NCBI GenBank assembly: GCA_013140395.1
Contig: JABFSY010000355.1
Span: 1 to 6,001, forward strand
Direction of reading: 5' to 3'
Source: Cyclobacteriaceae bacterium
Lineage (GTDB): Bacteria > Bacteroidota > Bacteroidia > Cytophagales > Cyclobacteriaceae
DNA length: 6,001 nucleotides
The notes under the pieces are model-generated. The model was given only the letters and a program-made list of their open reading frames with translations, was not told the DNA's origin and made no database searches. The translations under genes were made by a program, and so were the position numbers. This document shows, in pieces, positions 1 to 6,001 of the stretch; position 1 is the stretch's first letter; every line of letters begins with the position of its first letter.

Positions 1-19
1 ATCGTTTAGGTGGGTGGGT

Positions 20-56
20 AAGGCGTTCCTCGAAAAGGGGGCGCCTTTTTGCTTTT
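20..56 (+). terminator. Rho-independent terminator of an upstream unit
   Basis: AAGGCG (20-25) pairs exactly with CGCCTT (42-47). The inner bases TTCCT (26-30) and GGGGG (37-41) extend the stem through C-G and G-U pairs around the loop CGAAAA. The 3' arm runs into T46-50, then GC and TTTT (53-56), the expected U-rich tail. It precedes the protease gene at 98, so it most likely ends a + strand transcript entering from the left. Confidence 0.75.
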
Positions 57-97
57 AATTATTCTTAGAACAGAGTACCTTCCAGAAAATATTTTTT

Positions 98-1528
98 ATG
101 AAGCGTTCATTGCTCGTGTTGTTGGTCATAATTGCTGCGTTTGTAGGTGCCATCATCGGGACGCTATTTACCCTCAACTTCATCGCACGAGAACCCGCCT
201 ATCGATCGATTGAGCAACGACAAAATGTGAAATCGGTTCATCTTTCAAAAGATACATCCAATCGCCTCCCGGCTGCCTTAAATTTTGAATCGGCCGCCAA
301 GTCTGTTATTCCCGCGGTGGTGCATATTCGAACATCCTATGGATTAACCGGATTCAGCCTGAACGCATTAGACAATTATTTGAACCCGCACGCTCAATCA
401 TCTGGTTCCGGTGTAATCATATCAGATGATGGATATATTGTAACCAACCACCACGTCATTGAAGATGCCAACTCTATCGAAGTGGTGATGAGCAACAACC
501 ATCGCTTCTTCGCGAAATTAATCGGTCAGGACCCCAGTACCGATTTGGCTTTGCTAAAAATAAAAGCCAAAAATATTCACTTCGTGAAATATGGGAATTC
601 TGATCAGATCACATTAGGAGAGTGGGTACTTGCTATTGGCAATCCGTTCGACTTGAATTCAACCGTAACAGCCGGAATCGTAAGCGCACGCGCCAGAAAC
701 ATTGGTATTCTCCGCGACAAAAATAACTTGCAAATCGAGTCATTTATTCAGACAGATGCGGCCGTCAACCCCGGAAACAGTGGTGGTGCGCTGGTGAACC
801 TTCAAGGCGAATTGATCGGAATCAACTCGGCCATCGCGACTGCAACTGGAAGCTACTCGGGCTACTCTTTCGCCATTCCTGTCAGTCTTGTAAAAAAGAT
901 CATGGATGATTTGTTAGAATTCGGACAAGTACAGCGTGGCTTATTGGGAGTGCAGATCGCAGATGTCACGGCCGATCTTGCCGAAAATGAAAAACTGGAT
1001 TTGCTGCAAGGCGTATTTGTTCGATCCGTGAACAAGGGCAGTGCAGCTGAAATATCGGGCATTAAAGAGGGAGATGTGATCACCGCGATCAACGGTCACG
1101 AGGTGGCTGGTGTTTCTGAGATGCAAGAATGGGTGGCGAGAAATCGTCCAGGACAATCCATTCAAGTTACCTACCGAAGAAAGGGCGAGATTTTTCTGGT
1201 AGATGCTATACTAAAAAAGATAGATGGATCTAAAGCGATGACTAAGCGAGAGATAAGCTATCAGCTGGAGGGTGCGGAATTTGAAGACGTGCCTTACCCA
1301 AAACTTACTTTGCTCGGCTTAGAAGGTGGCGTTAAATTAAAAAAATTGAGCAATGGAAAATGGAAGAAAGCAGGTGCAGAAGAAGAACTAATTATCACAC
1401 ACATTGACAAACTCTCCATCGATAACGTAGCCGACCTCAACCGGGTACTTGAAATGAAGAAAGGGGGCGTTTTGGTGGAAGGTGTAAACCAACTTGGAGA
1501 AAAGAAGATTTTTGGCATGGACTGGTAG
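98..1528 (+). CDS. HtrA/DegP-type (Do-like) periplasmic serine protease with PDZ domains
   Basis: This is a 476-residue member of the HtrA family (trypsin-like S1C peptidases), which degrade or chaperone misfolded envelope proteins. After K2-R3 comes a hydrophobic stretch (about 4-29) with no clear AxA cleavage site, so the protein is probably anchored in the inner membrane and faces the periplasm. A polar linker (about 36-62) leads to the protease domain (about 64-270). The triad is visible: H119 in TNHHV, D149 in STDLALLK and S228 in GNSGGAL; the oxyanion-loop context NPGNSGG is intact. PDZ1 spans about 278-375 (RGLLGVQI to the GDVITAING core). A divergent second PDZ-like region (about 400-476, GVKLKKLSNGKW...GGVLVEGV) matches the C-terminal arrangement common in Bacteroidota HtrA proteins. 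Length is usual for the family. The ATG at 98 is preferred because it gives the membrane segment directly; its upstream region is A/T-rich without a Shine-Dalgarno site. The catalytic protein appears complete. Substrates are unknown. Confidence 0.93.
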   Translation: MKRSLLVLLVIIAAFVGAIIGTLFTLNFIAREPAYRSIEQRQNVKSVHLSKDTSNRLPAALNFESAAKSVIPAVVHIRTSYGLTGFSLNALDNYLNPHAQSSGSGVIISDDGYIVTNHHVIEDANSIEVVMSNNHRFFAKLIGQDPSTDLALLKIKAKNIHFVKYGNSDQITLGEWVLAIGNPFDLNSTVTAGIVSARARNIGILRDKNNLQIESFIQTDAAVNPGNSGGALVNLQGELIGINSAIATATGSYSGYSFAIPVSLVKKIMDDLLEFGQVQRGLLGVQIADVTADLAENEKLDLLQGVFVRSVNKGSAAEISGIKEGDVITAINGHEVAGVSEMQEWVARNRPGQSIQVTYRRKGEIFLVDAILKKIDGSKAMTKREISYQLEGAEFEDVPYPKLTLLGLEGGVKLKKLSNGKWKKAGAEEELIITHIDKLSIDNVADLNRVLEMKKGGVLVEGVNQLGEKKIFGMDW

Positions 1529-1551
1529 CACGCTTGCCTATTCGGCTACCA
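1523..1551 (+). terminator. Inverted repeat over the protease stop codon; possible weak terminator
   Basis: TGGTAGC (1523-1529) and GCTACCA (1545-1551) form a perfect 7-bp stem with a 15-base loop, and the left arm contains the TAG stop of the HtrA gene. On the + strand it is followed by a run of A, not T, so it is not a classical intrinsic terminator in that direction. It could stabilise the 3' end of the protease mRNA or be chance. The right arm overlaps the proposed -33 element of the next gene. Confidence 0.3.
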
Positions 1552-1570
1552 AAAAAACTGTTTAGCTTTG
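1541..1570 (+). promoter_or_regulatory. Candidate Bacteroidota promoter for the aldehyde dehydrogenase
   Basis: TAGCTTTG at 1563-1570 matches the Bacteroidota -7 consensus TAnnTTTG exactly. A weak -33 match, TTCG (1541-1544, consensus TTTG/TTG), lies 18 bases upstream, within the accepted spacing. The -7 box ends 20 bases before the ATG at 1591, which would leave a short leader. It supports independent transcription of the dehydrogenase and also argues against the more distal TTG start at 1534, which would lie upstream of the promoter. Confidence 0.5.
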
Positions 1571-1590
1571 CGACCACTACCAAAACAACT

Positions 1591-3132
1591 ATGCAAAACT
1601 TCGGCATTCAGGAAGCCCTTACCAAACTGGGCGTCAGTTCAACAAATCTTGGCGCGTCTACCGGAAAGAAATGGTTGCGATCTGCAGGGTCGTCCATTAT
1701 CTCTTATTCGCCCGTTGATGGAAAAATCATCGGTCGTGTGCAGGCAACGGACGAAAAAACCTTTCATAAAATAGTAACGCAGGCTCAAAGTGCATTCAAG
1801 GCCTGGCGACAGGTACCCGCCCCGAAACGTGGTGAGGTGGTGCGGCAAATTGGAGATGCACTGCGCAGAAATAAAGAAGATCTTGGAAAATTGGTTTCCT
1901 ATGAAATGGGAAAATCCTATCAAGAAGGATTGGGAGAAGTACAAGAAATGATCGACATCTGCGATTTTGCAGTTGGTCTATCTCGCCAACTCAATGGCAT
2001 GACCATGCATTCGGAGCGGCCTTTGCACCGCATGTACGAGCAATACCACCCACTAGGGATTGTAGGCATTATTTCGGCATTCAATTTTCCGGTAGCTGTG
2101 TGGGCATGGAACTCAATGCTTGCCTGGGTGTGTGGCGATGTGTGTATTTGGAAGCCTTCTGAAAAAACACCTCTGTGTAGCATCGCTTGTCAAAACATCG
2201 TTGCAAAAGTTTTTGCGAAAAACAATGTGCCTGAAGGCGTTTCATGCATTGTAAACGGAGACTATAAAATTGGCCAGGTAATGTGTGCGAACGAAAACAT
2301 CGCGCTCGTTTCTGCTACTGGATCAGTTCGTATGGGCAAAGCGGTTGGCAAAACGGTGAGCGAACGTCTCGGCCGTGCACTGCTAGAGCTTGGAGGTAAC
2401 AATGCCATCATCATTACTGCCAATGCAAATCTGGATATCGCAATCCGGGGGGCACTGTTTGGCGCAGTGGGAACAGCCGGACAACGTTGTACATCTACTC
2501 GCAGGTTAATCATCGATGAGACCATCTATGATGAAGTAAAGGTTCGTCTTAAAAAAGCATACAGCCAACTTCAGATTGGCAATCCACTTGATCCAACCAA
2601 CCATGTGGGCCCATTGATCGATCAATTGGCGGTGAAAGCCTACCGGAGTGCGCTACGCAAAGTGAAAGAAGAAGGTGGCAGTTTCGTGGTCAATGGTGGT
2701 GTCTTGTCGGGCAAAGGATTTACATCCGAATGCTATGTAAAGCCGGCCATTGCTGAAGTAAAAAATCATTTCAACATCGTCCAACAGGAGACGTTTGCAC
2801 CGATCCTGTACTTAATCAAGTATAAGACAATAGAAGAGGCGATTGAGCTACAGAATGGGGTAAAGCAAGGATTGTCCTCATCCATCATGACGAACCATAT
2901 GCAAGAGATGGAAAAATTCCTTTCCCATGGTGGTTCAGATTGCGGCATTGCTAACGTCAACATTGGCACATCTGGAGCTGAAATTGGAGGCGCTTTTGGT
3001 GGCGAAAAAGAAACTGGAGGAGGTCGCGAATCAGGTTCTGACTCATGGAAAGTCTATATGAGGCGCCAAACGAACACCATTAACTTTGGAGAGACGCTCC
3101 CCTTGGCGCAGGGAATCAAATTTGATATCTAA
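1591..3132 (+). CDS. ALDH7-family aldehyde dehydrogenase (aminoadipate-semialdehyde / piperideine-6-carboxylate dehydrogenase type)
   Basis: This 513-residue NAD(P)-dependent aldehyde dehydrogenase should oxidise alpha-aminoadipate semialdehyde (in equilibrium with piperideine-6-carboxylate) to alpha-aminoadipate, a step of lysine/pipecolate catabolism; relatives also detoxify aldehydes. It is cytoplasmic, with no signal sequence. Visible ALDH features are N165 in FNFP (oxyanion), K188 in WKPSEKTP (cofactor), general base E266 in LELGGNN, nucleophile C300 in GQRCTSTRR, and E400/F402 in QETFAP. R299 just before the cysteine, GEVQE (about 115-119), and the C-terminal stretch TSGAEIGGAFGGEKETGGG with LPLAQGIKF are hallmarks of the ALDH7/antiquitin group; the equivalent arginine in human ALDH7A1 contacts the substrate carboxylate. 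The length matches that family (about 510). The ATG at 1591 is chosen over an in-frame TTG at 1534: the extra 19 residues are not family-like and precede the promoter. Bacterial homologues are called amaB or pcd in some species. The subfamily call is firm; the exact substrate is inferred, as no other lysine-degradation gene is in view. Confidence 0.93.
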   Translation: MQNFGIQEALTKLGVSSTNLGASTGKKWLRSAGSSIISYSPVDGKIIGRVQATDEKTFHKIVTQAQSAFKAWRQVPAPKRGEVVRQIGDALRRNKEDLGKLVSYEMGKSYQEGLGEVQEMIDICDFAVGLSRQLNGMTMHSERPLHRMYEQYHPLGIVGIISAFNFPVAVWAWNSMLAWVCGDVCIWKPSEKTPLCSIACQNIVAKVFAKNNVPEGVSCIVNGDYKIGQVMCANENIALVSATGSVRMGKAVGKTVSERLGRALLELGGNNAIIITANANLDIAIRGALFGAVGTAGQRCTSTRRLIIDETIYDEVKVRLKKAYSQLQIGNPLDPTNHVGPLIDQLAVKAYRSALRKVKEEGGSFVVNGGVLSGKGFTSECYVKPAIAEVKNHFNIVQQETFAPILYLIKYKTIEEAIELQNGVKQGLSSSIMTNHMQEMEKFLSHGGSDCGIANVNIGTSGAEIGGAFGGEKETGGGRESGSDSWKVYMRRQTNTINFGETLPLAQGIKFDI

Positions 3133-3137
3133 CCATT

Positions 3138-3169
3138 TTTGGAAAACTTCAACAATACCCTTAATTTCA
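3138..3169 (+). promoter_or_regulatory. Candidate Bacteroidota promoter for the response regulator
   Basis: TTTG (3138-3141) is followed after 20 bases by TAATTTCA (3162-3169), which matches the TAnnTT core of TAnnTTTG with the last two bases off. The -7 box ends 18 bases before the ATG at 3188, much like the element before the dehydrogenase. It is the only recognisable signal in the 55-base gap, and no terminator hairpin separates the two genes, so read-through from the dehydrogenase is also possible. Confidence 0.42.
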
Positions 3170-3187
3170 CCTGACTAAAACCAACGT

Positions 3188-3595
3188 ATGGCTGCTCCGA
3201 AATACAAAACCATTATGTTAATCGATGACAATGAAATCGATAACCTGATTAACCAAAAAATGATTGAGGCCGCCTCCATCACTGAAAACATCTACACCCA
3301 TACGGGAGCAAAAAGCGCCATTGAATTCTTAAAAAATATGGAAAAGATGGAAGTGGCCGATAAGGTTCTTCCAGATATCATTTTTCTTGATATCGACATG
3401 CCGTTAATGGATGGGTTTCAGTTTTTGGACGAGTTTGAAAAATTAACTCCAGCCACGAAAGCGAAGTGCAAAATCATTATGCTCACTTCGTCTATCAATC
3501 CACAGGATTTCAGCAGATCTAAAAAATATACCAACGTGCGGCTGTATTTAAACAAACCGATTTCTCACGAAAGCATTATCAACCTGGCTGTCTAA
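3188..3595 (+). CDS. Single-domain (CheY-like receiver) response regulator
   Basis: This 135-residue protein consists of one receiver domain with no output domain. It should accept a phosphoryl group from a histidine kinase or phosphorelay and act through protein contacts in the cytoplasm. Receiver landmarks are all present: the acidic pair D13/D14 in LIDDNEID, phospho-acceptor D68 in FLDIDMPLMDG (with P72 and G76 at the expected +4 and +8 positions), the switch residue T100 (MLTSS), and K123 in LNKP. Insertions between strand 2 and D68 make it slightly longer than CheY, as is usual for stand-alone receivers of Bacteroidota. No kinase is encoded in the window, so the partner is unknown. The stop codon overlaps the stop of the opposing gene by 4 bp. 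The ATG at 3188 fits the domain start, with the first beta strand beginning at about residue 7. Confidence 0.93.
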   Translation: MAAPKYKTIMLIDDNEIDNLINQKMIEAASITENIYTHTGAKSAIEFLKNMEKMEVADKVLPDIIFLDIDMPLMDGFQFLDEFEKLTPATKAKCKIIMLTSSINPQDFSRSKKYTNVRLYLNKPISHESIINLAV

Positions 3596-5046
3596 TCTGT
3601 TTCGATTGCCGTCAGTTTCTTAATAAATTCCTCGTCCATGTTGATGAGAGACGTAGGCGCAAAATAGGAGACTTTAATTTCCTTAAACTTGGGAATAAGA
3701 GCTGCAATTTTCTTCGGCTTCTCTTTTTTGGCTTCGCTGGTTGCGATTTTTAATATCTTCAAGAACAAGAGTACATTCTCACACTCGTCTTTACCGAACA
3801 TTCGAATTTGTCTTTGAATGCTATTCGAATGTTGGTTAAATAATTCGAAATCCCGAAGTAGGCAATACTGCAACGCCAACAACGCTTTGATCTCCATTTG
3901 AGCAAAGGGATACTTTTTCAAACTCACATCATTGATCAAGCTATTGATTAGCTTAGCGGCCTCTTCGTACTTTTCTACATAGTAGCAACTTAACGCACGA
4001 TAGGTAATGTAAATCAAATGCTTCGGAATGTCCATCGTGTCTGGCTCGATATCCGCAAATATCCGCTCATTTTCGGAATACAGTTCCTTCTCTGTTCCCA
4101 ACCGGAGGTTTCGCTCCAACTTGGAAACAAAAAACTGGACTGAAAAAGAAAGCGTTGGATAGTTGACCAATAAATTAGAGGCTGCATCATTCACCTCTTC
4201 AAAATACTTCTCCGCCTGTCGATATACTTTGTAATGATTGTAGTATTCCAGTCTCAAAAACTCAAACACCAAATTGAGATGGAAATAAAGTGGATCGAGG
4301 TTATAGGTTTCAAATATTTTCTGCGTGTGCGCAAAGATATCTTCAATCGATTCACCCTCCTGATGAAGGTTATCATCCGTCTCTACAAAAAGACGATGAT
4401 AAATCAACATCAAACTTTGGTAAATGTATAGTCGGTGCGACTCATAAAGTTTTGCAACATTTTGCATTTCTTTCAGCAGCAGCGCAAGGCCTAGCTTTTC
4501 TGTTTCGTCAGCGGTCAAATAAAAACTTCCATACTTTCTGAAGTAGTCTGCTAACAGATCCTCTGCTTTGTCTACTGCCAGCATATAAGCTACGTGCCGG
4601 TTGTAGAGCTGCGAATACGTGAAATAGTCAGTCGTATTGATATGTAGTTTCTTCAACGACTTATAAACGACTGTTAGCTCACTGGCTAAATCATAGTCTA
4701 ACAACTCTTTCTCCAGCTTTTTTAGTGTGGCAATGGAAATCGTCCTTTTTTTCGTGAATAGCATCTCATTTAAATTGGCCACTTTTCTGAGGATATCCGT
4801 TCTGGGACTCTCCATCTGTTGAAGAAGATGCTCTTCAATCTTTTGATTCAATCGAGATCTTAGTGTGTAGTAGGCATTGGCATTTACGTCCAATTCTACC
4901 ATGATCTTGCTGTCGGATAATTGACGTTCGCGCAAGGCTTTTAAAAGATACGCTGACTTTTCAGCATTGCTCTCCATTAGAGAATCGTAAATCTCTTTGA
5001 AATCCTTTTCAGAGAGCTGTTTAATGATGTTCTTTAACTTAGCCAT
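3592..5046 (-). CDS. Uncharacterised 484-residue helical-repeat protein with an HTH-like N-terminus
   Basis: I do not recognise a named family. The protein has no signal peptide or membrane segment and is rich in Leu, Glu, Lys and Tyr, with a predicted all-helical pattern. The first ~75 residues differ from the rest: LSDSKIMVELDVNANAYYTL (about 43-62) followed by RSRLNQKIEEHL reads like a helix-turn-helix of the sigma-region-4 or LuxR type (I48, L52, V54, then a basic recognition-like helix). This is inference from spacing only. From about 85 to 435 there are repeated amphipathic helical pairs typical of TPR-like solenoids, for example ALSCYYVEKYEEAAKLINSL (351-370) and ALQYCLLRDFELFNQHSNSI (391-410). 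A basic stretch (about 436-447, AKKEKPKK) precedes the C-terminus. The gene diverges from the second HtrA-like gene and converges on the response regulator. The ATG at 5046 is the first codon of the long frame and has a weak promoter-like element upstream. A cytoplasmic scaffold or regulator is plausible but not shown. Confidence 0.85.
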   Translation of the reverse strand: MAKLKNIIKQLSEKDFKEIYDSLMESNAEKSAYLLKALRERQLSDSKIMVELDVNANAYYTLRSRLNQKIEEHLLQQMESPRTDILRKVANLNEMLFTKKRTISIATLKKLEKELLDYDLASELTVVYKSLKKLHINTTDYFTYSQLYNRHVAYMLAVDKAEDLLADYFRKYGSFYLTADETEKLGLALLLKEMQNVAKLYESHRLYIYQSLMLIYHRLFVETDDNLHQEGESIEDIFAHTQKIFETYNLDPLYFHLNLVFEFLRLEYYNHYKVYRQAEKYFEEVNDAASNLLVNYPTLSFSVQFFVSKLERNLRLGTEKELYSENERIFADIEPDTMDIPKHLIYITYRALSCYYVEKYEEAAKLINSLINDVSLKKYPFAQMEIKALLALQYCLLRDFELFNQHSNSIQRQIRMFGKDECENVLLFLKILKIATSEAKKEKPKKIAALIPKFKEIKVSYFAPTSLINMDEEFIKKLTAIETD

Positions 5047-5064
5047 AGACAGACATTAACCTAT

Positions 5065-5094
5065 AAAGATTACGAATTTATCAAATCAAAGCAA
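5065..5094 (-). promoter_or_regulatory. Weak candidate promoter for the 484-residue protein
   Basis: On the - strand, TTG (5094-5092) is followed after 19 bases by TAATCTTT (5072-5065), ending 18 bases before the ATG at 5046. The spacing copies the other candidate promoters in this window, but the -7 box differs from TAnnTTTG at two positions. The intergenic space 5047-5195 is A/T-rich and must carry promoters for both divergent genes; nothing else in it is convincing. Confidence 0.28.
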
Positions 5095-5195
5095 TAAAAC
5101 CCTATCAGGCAAACCGATTTGACAGAGAAAACTTGCCAATTTTTCCGAATATCCACTGCGGAGGGATTTTTGATGACCATCGGTATAAAGAGGAT

Positions 5196-6001
5196 ATGGA
5201 TTCATTTTCACAGATGATTATTGATGCCGTAGGTGCCGTCAAAAACGCAGTGGTAAAAATTGATGTTTACAGAACCATCAATGGAAAGCTTCGGCCGGCC
5301 GGGTCCGGGTCGGGCTTTATTTTTTCCTCAGACGGTCTGATTTTCACAAATTGTCACGTAATCAACGGGGCCGAAAAAATCATGGTGTCACTGCTGAACG
5401 AAAATGAAATTGAGGCCACCCTTCTCGGCAAAGATCCGGATACAGATCTGGCGATTCTAAAAATTTACGCAGACGGCTATTCAACATCAAAATTGGGGGA
5501 TTCTGAGCAACTTCAAATAGGCCAATTCGTCATTGCCATCGGCAATCCACTGGGTTATCAACATACCGTTACCACTGGAGTTGTGAGCGCGCTGGGTAGA
5601 ACCCTAAGATCACAAAACGAGATGCTGGTTGATAACGTCATCCAATCTGATGCTGCTCTAAATCCCGGAAATTTGGGGGGGGCCATTGATCAACACTGAA
5701 GGCGAAGTGGTGGGCGTGAATACAGCCATCATTCAAGACGCCAATGGACTCAGCTTCTCGGTTGATATCAACACTGCGAAAGAAATTGGAAGTCAGTTGG
5801 TCAAGACTGGAAAAGTATTTAAGGCCTATCTGGGTTTCCAGCTACAAGAGGTGACCATCAACCCAAAAGTGAAGAGGCACTACCACCTGCCTAATGAAAA
5901 AGCTCTTTTCGTTGTCAGTATTGAGGAAAATTCACCCGCCTCGCGATCACAAGTAAAAGCAGGCGATTTAATTATTTCATTCAACAACAAAACCGTCAAC
6001 A
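5196..6001 (+). pseudogene. Cytoplasmic HtrA-like serine protease, frameshifted at the active-site serine, 3' end outside window
   Basis: This is a second S1C/HtrA-type protease, without signal sequence or membrane segment, so probably cytoplasmic. From the ATG at 5196 the frame encodes 167 residues with GSGSGFIFSSDG, H54 in TNCHV and D84 in DTDLAIL. The serine motif reads NPGNLGG (L160, codon TTG 5673-5675), so the nucleophile is missing. The frame then runs out at TGA 5697-5699. In the next frame, from 5683, translation resumes in register as PLINTEGEVVGVNTAII, then the end of the protease fold (about 5686-5820) and a PDZ domain (from about 5824, AYLGFQLQEV to AGDLIISFNN), open to the window end (106 codons). 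Removing one G from the eight-G run (5675-5682) rejoins the two parts, but residue 160 would still be Leu. An in-frame TTG at 5133 is a less likely start. AAGAGG lies only 2 bases before the ATG, too close for a good ribosome site; ATG 5214 is an alternative. Family assignment is firm. Whether the lesion is real, phase-variable or a sequencing error cannot be told here. Confidence 0.82.
5675..5682 (+). repeat. Eight-G homopolymer at the frameshift point
   Basis: Eight consecutive G follow AATTT inside the GNxGG active-site codons of the second protease. The reading frames before and after differ by one base exactly here, consistent with one extra G. Runs of this kind are prone to polymerase slippage and also to sequencing or assembly error. 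Confidence 0.85.

Noticed and set aside
1..9. ATC GTT TAG could be the last codons of an upstream gene
   Set aside because: Three codons are too few to support a gene; only the following terminator hints at an upstream unit.
76..83. TACCTTCC as a -7 promoter element for the first protease
   Set aside because: It matches only TAnnTT, is 14 bases from the ATG, and the nearest TTTG (48-51) is 24 bases away inside the terminator tail.
862..1165. Minus-strand frames opposite the HtrA gene
   Set aside because: They are shadows of the conserved protease/PDZ coding sequence.
1534..1590. Upstream in-frame TTG start adding 19 residues to the aldehyde dehydrogenase
   Set aside because: The extension (PIRLPKKLFSFATTT...) is not family-like, has no ribosome site, and lies upstream of or across the likely promoter; ATG 1591 fits the family N-terminus.
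4234..4541. Two overlapping + strand frames inside the 484-residue gene
   Set aside because: They lie antisense to a long, compositionally normal coding frame and show no recognisable motif.
5133..5195. TTG start for the second protease adding 21 residues
   Set aside because: The extension shows no signal peptide and no family motif; an ATG at 5196 begins just before the protease fold.
5291..5316. GC-rich cggccggcc...gggtcgggc stretch as a regulatory hairpin
   Set aside because: It encodes the conserved RPAGSGSGF of the protease; glycine-rich codons explain the composition.

Overview
The window looks like chromosomal DNA from a Bacteroidota bacterium, probably Cytophagales-like. This rests on three things: TTTG / TAnnTTTG-type promoter elements about 26-28 bases before start codons, little use of Shine-Dalgarno sites, and the style of the proteins (a Do-like HtrA with a degenerate second PDZ domain, and a long uncharacterised helical-repeat protein). 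No species can be named from sequence alone. There is no tRNA, rRNA, CRISPR array, insertion sequence or phage gene.

Layout: an intrinsic terminator (20-56) closes an upstream transcription unit. Three + strand genes follow with short gaps: a membrane-anchored HtrA/DegP-type serine protease (98-1528), an ALDH7-family aldehyde dehydrogenase of the antiquitin / aminoadipate-semialdehyde type (1591-3132), and a single-domain response regulator (3188-3595). The last two each have a candidate Bacteroidota promoter directly upstream, so they need not be one operon. A - strand gene for a 484-residue uncharacterised helical protein (5046-3592) runs towards the response regulator, and the two stop codons overlap by 4 bp. 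Diverging from it is a second HtrA-like protease (5196 to beyond the window end) that lacks a signal sequence.

The most notable point is in this second protease. At the catalytic GNSGG motif the sequence reads GNLGG, and a run of eight G shifts the frame and ends translation at 5697-5699. The downstream frame from 5683 continues the protease fold and a PDZ domain with no stop to the window end. The gene is therefore a recent pseudogene, a possible phase-variable locus, or a sequencing error in a homopolymer.

Functionally, the two proteases suggest protein quality control in two compartments (periplasm and cytoplasm). The dehydrogenase belongs to lysine/pipecolate catabolism or aldehyde detoxification, and the receiver protein to a two-component relay whose kinase is not here. 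Apart from the broken protease and the unknown 484-residue protein, the content is ordinary, and I see no convincing multi-gene novel system.
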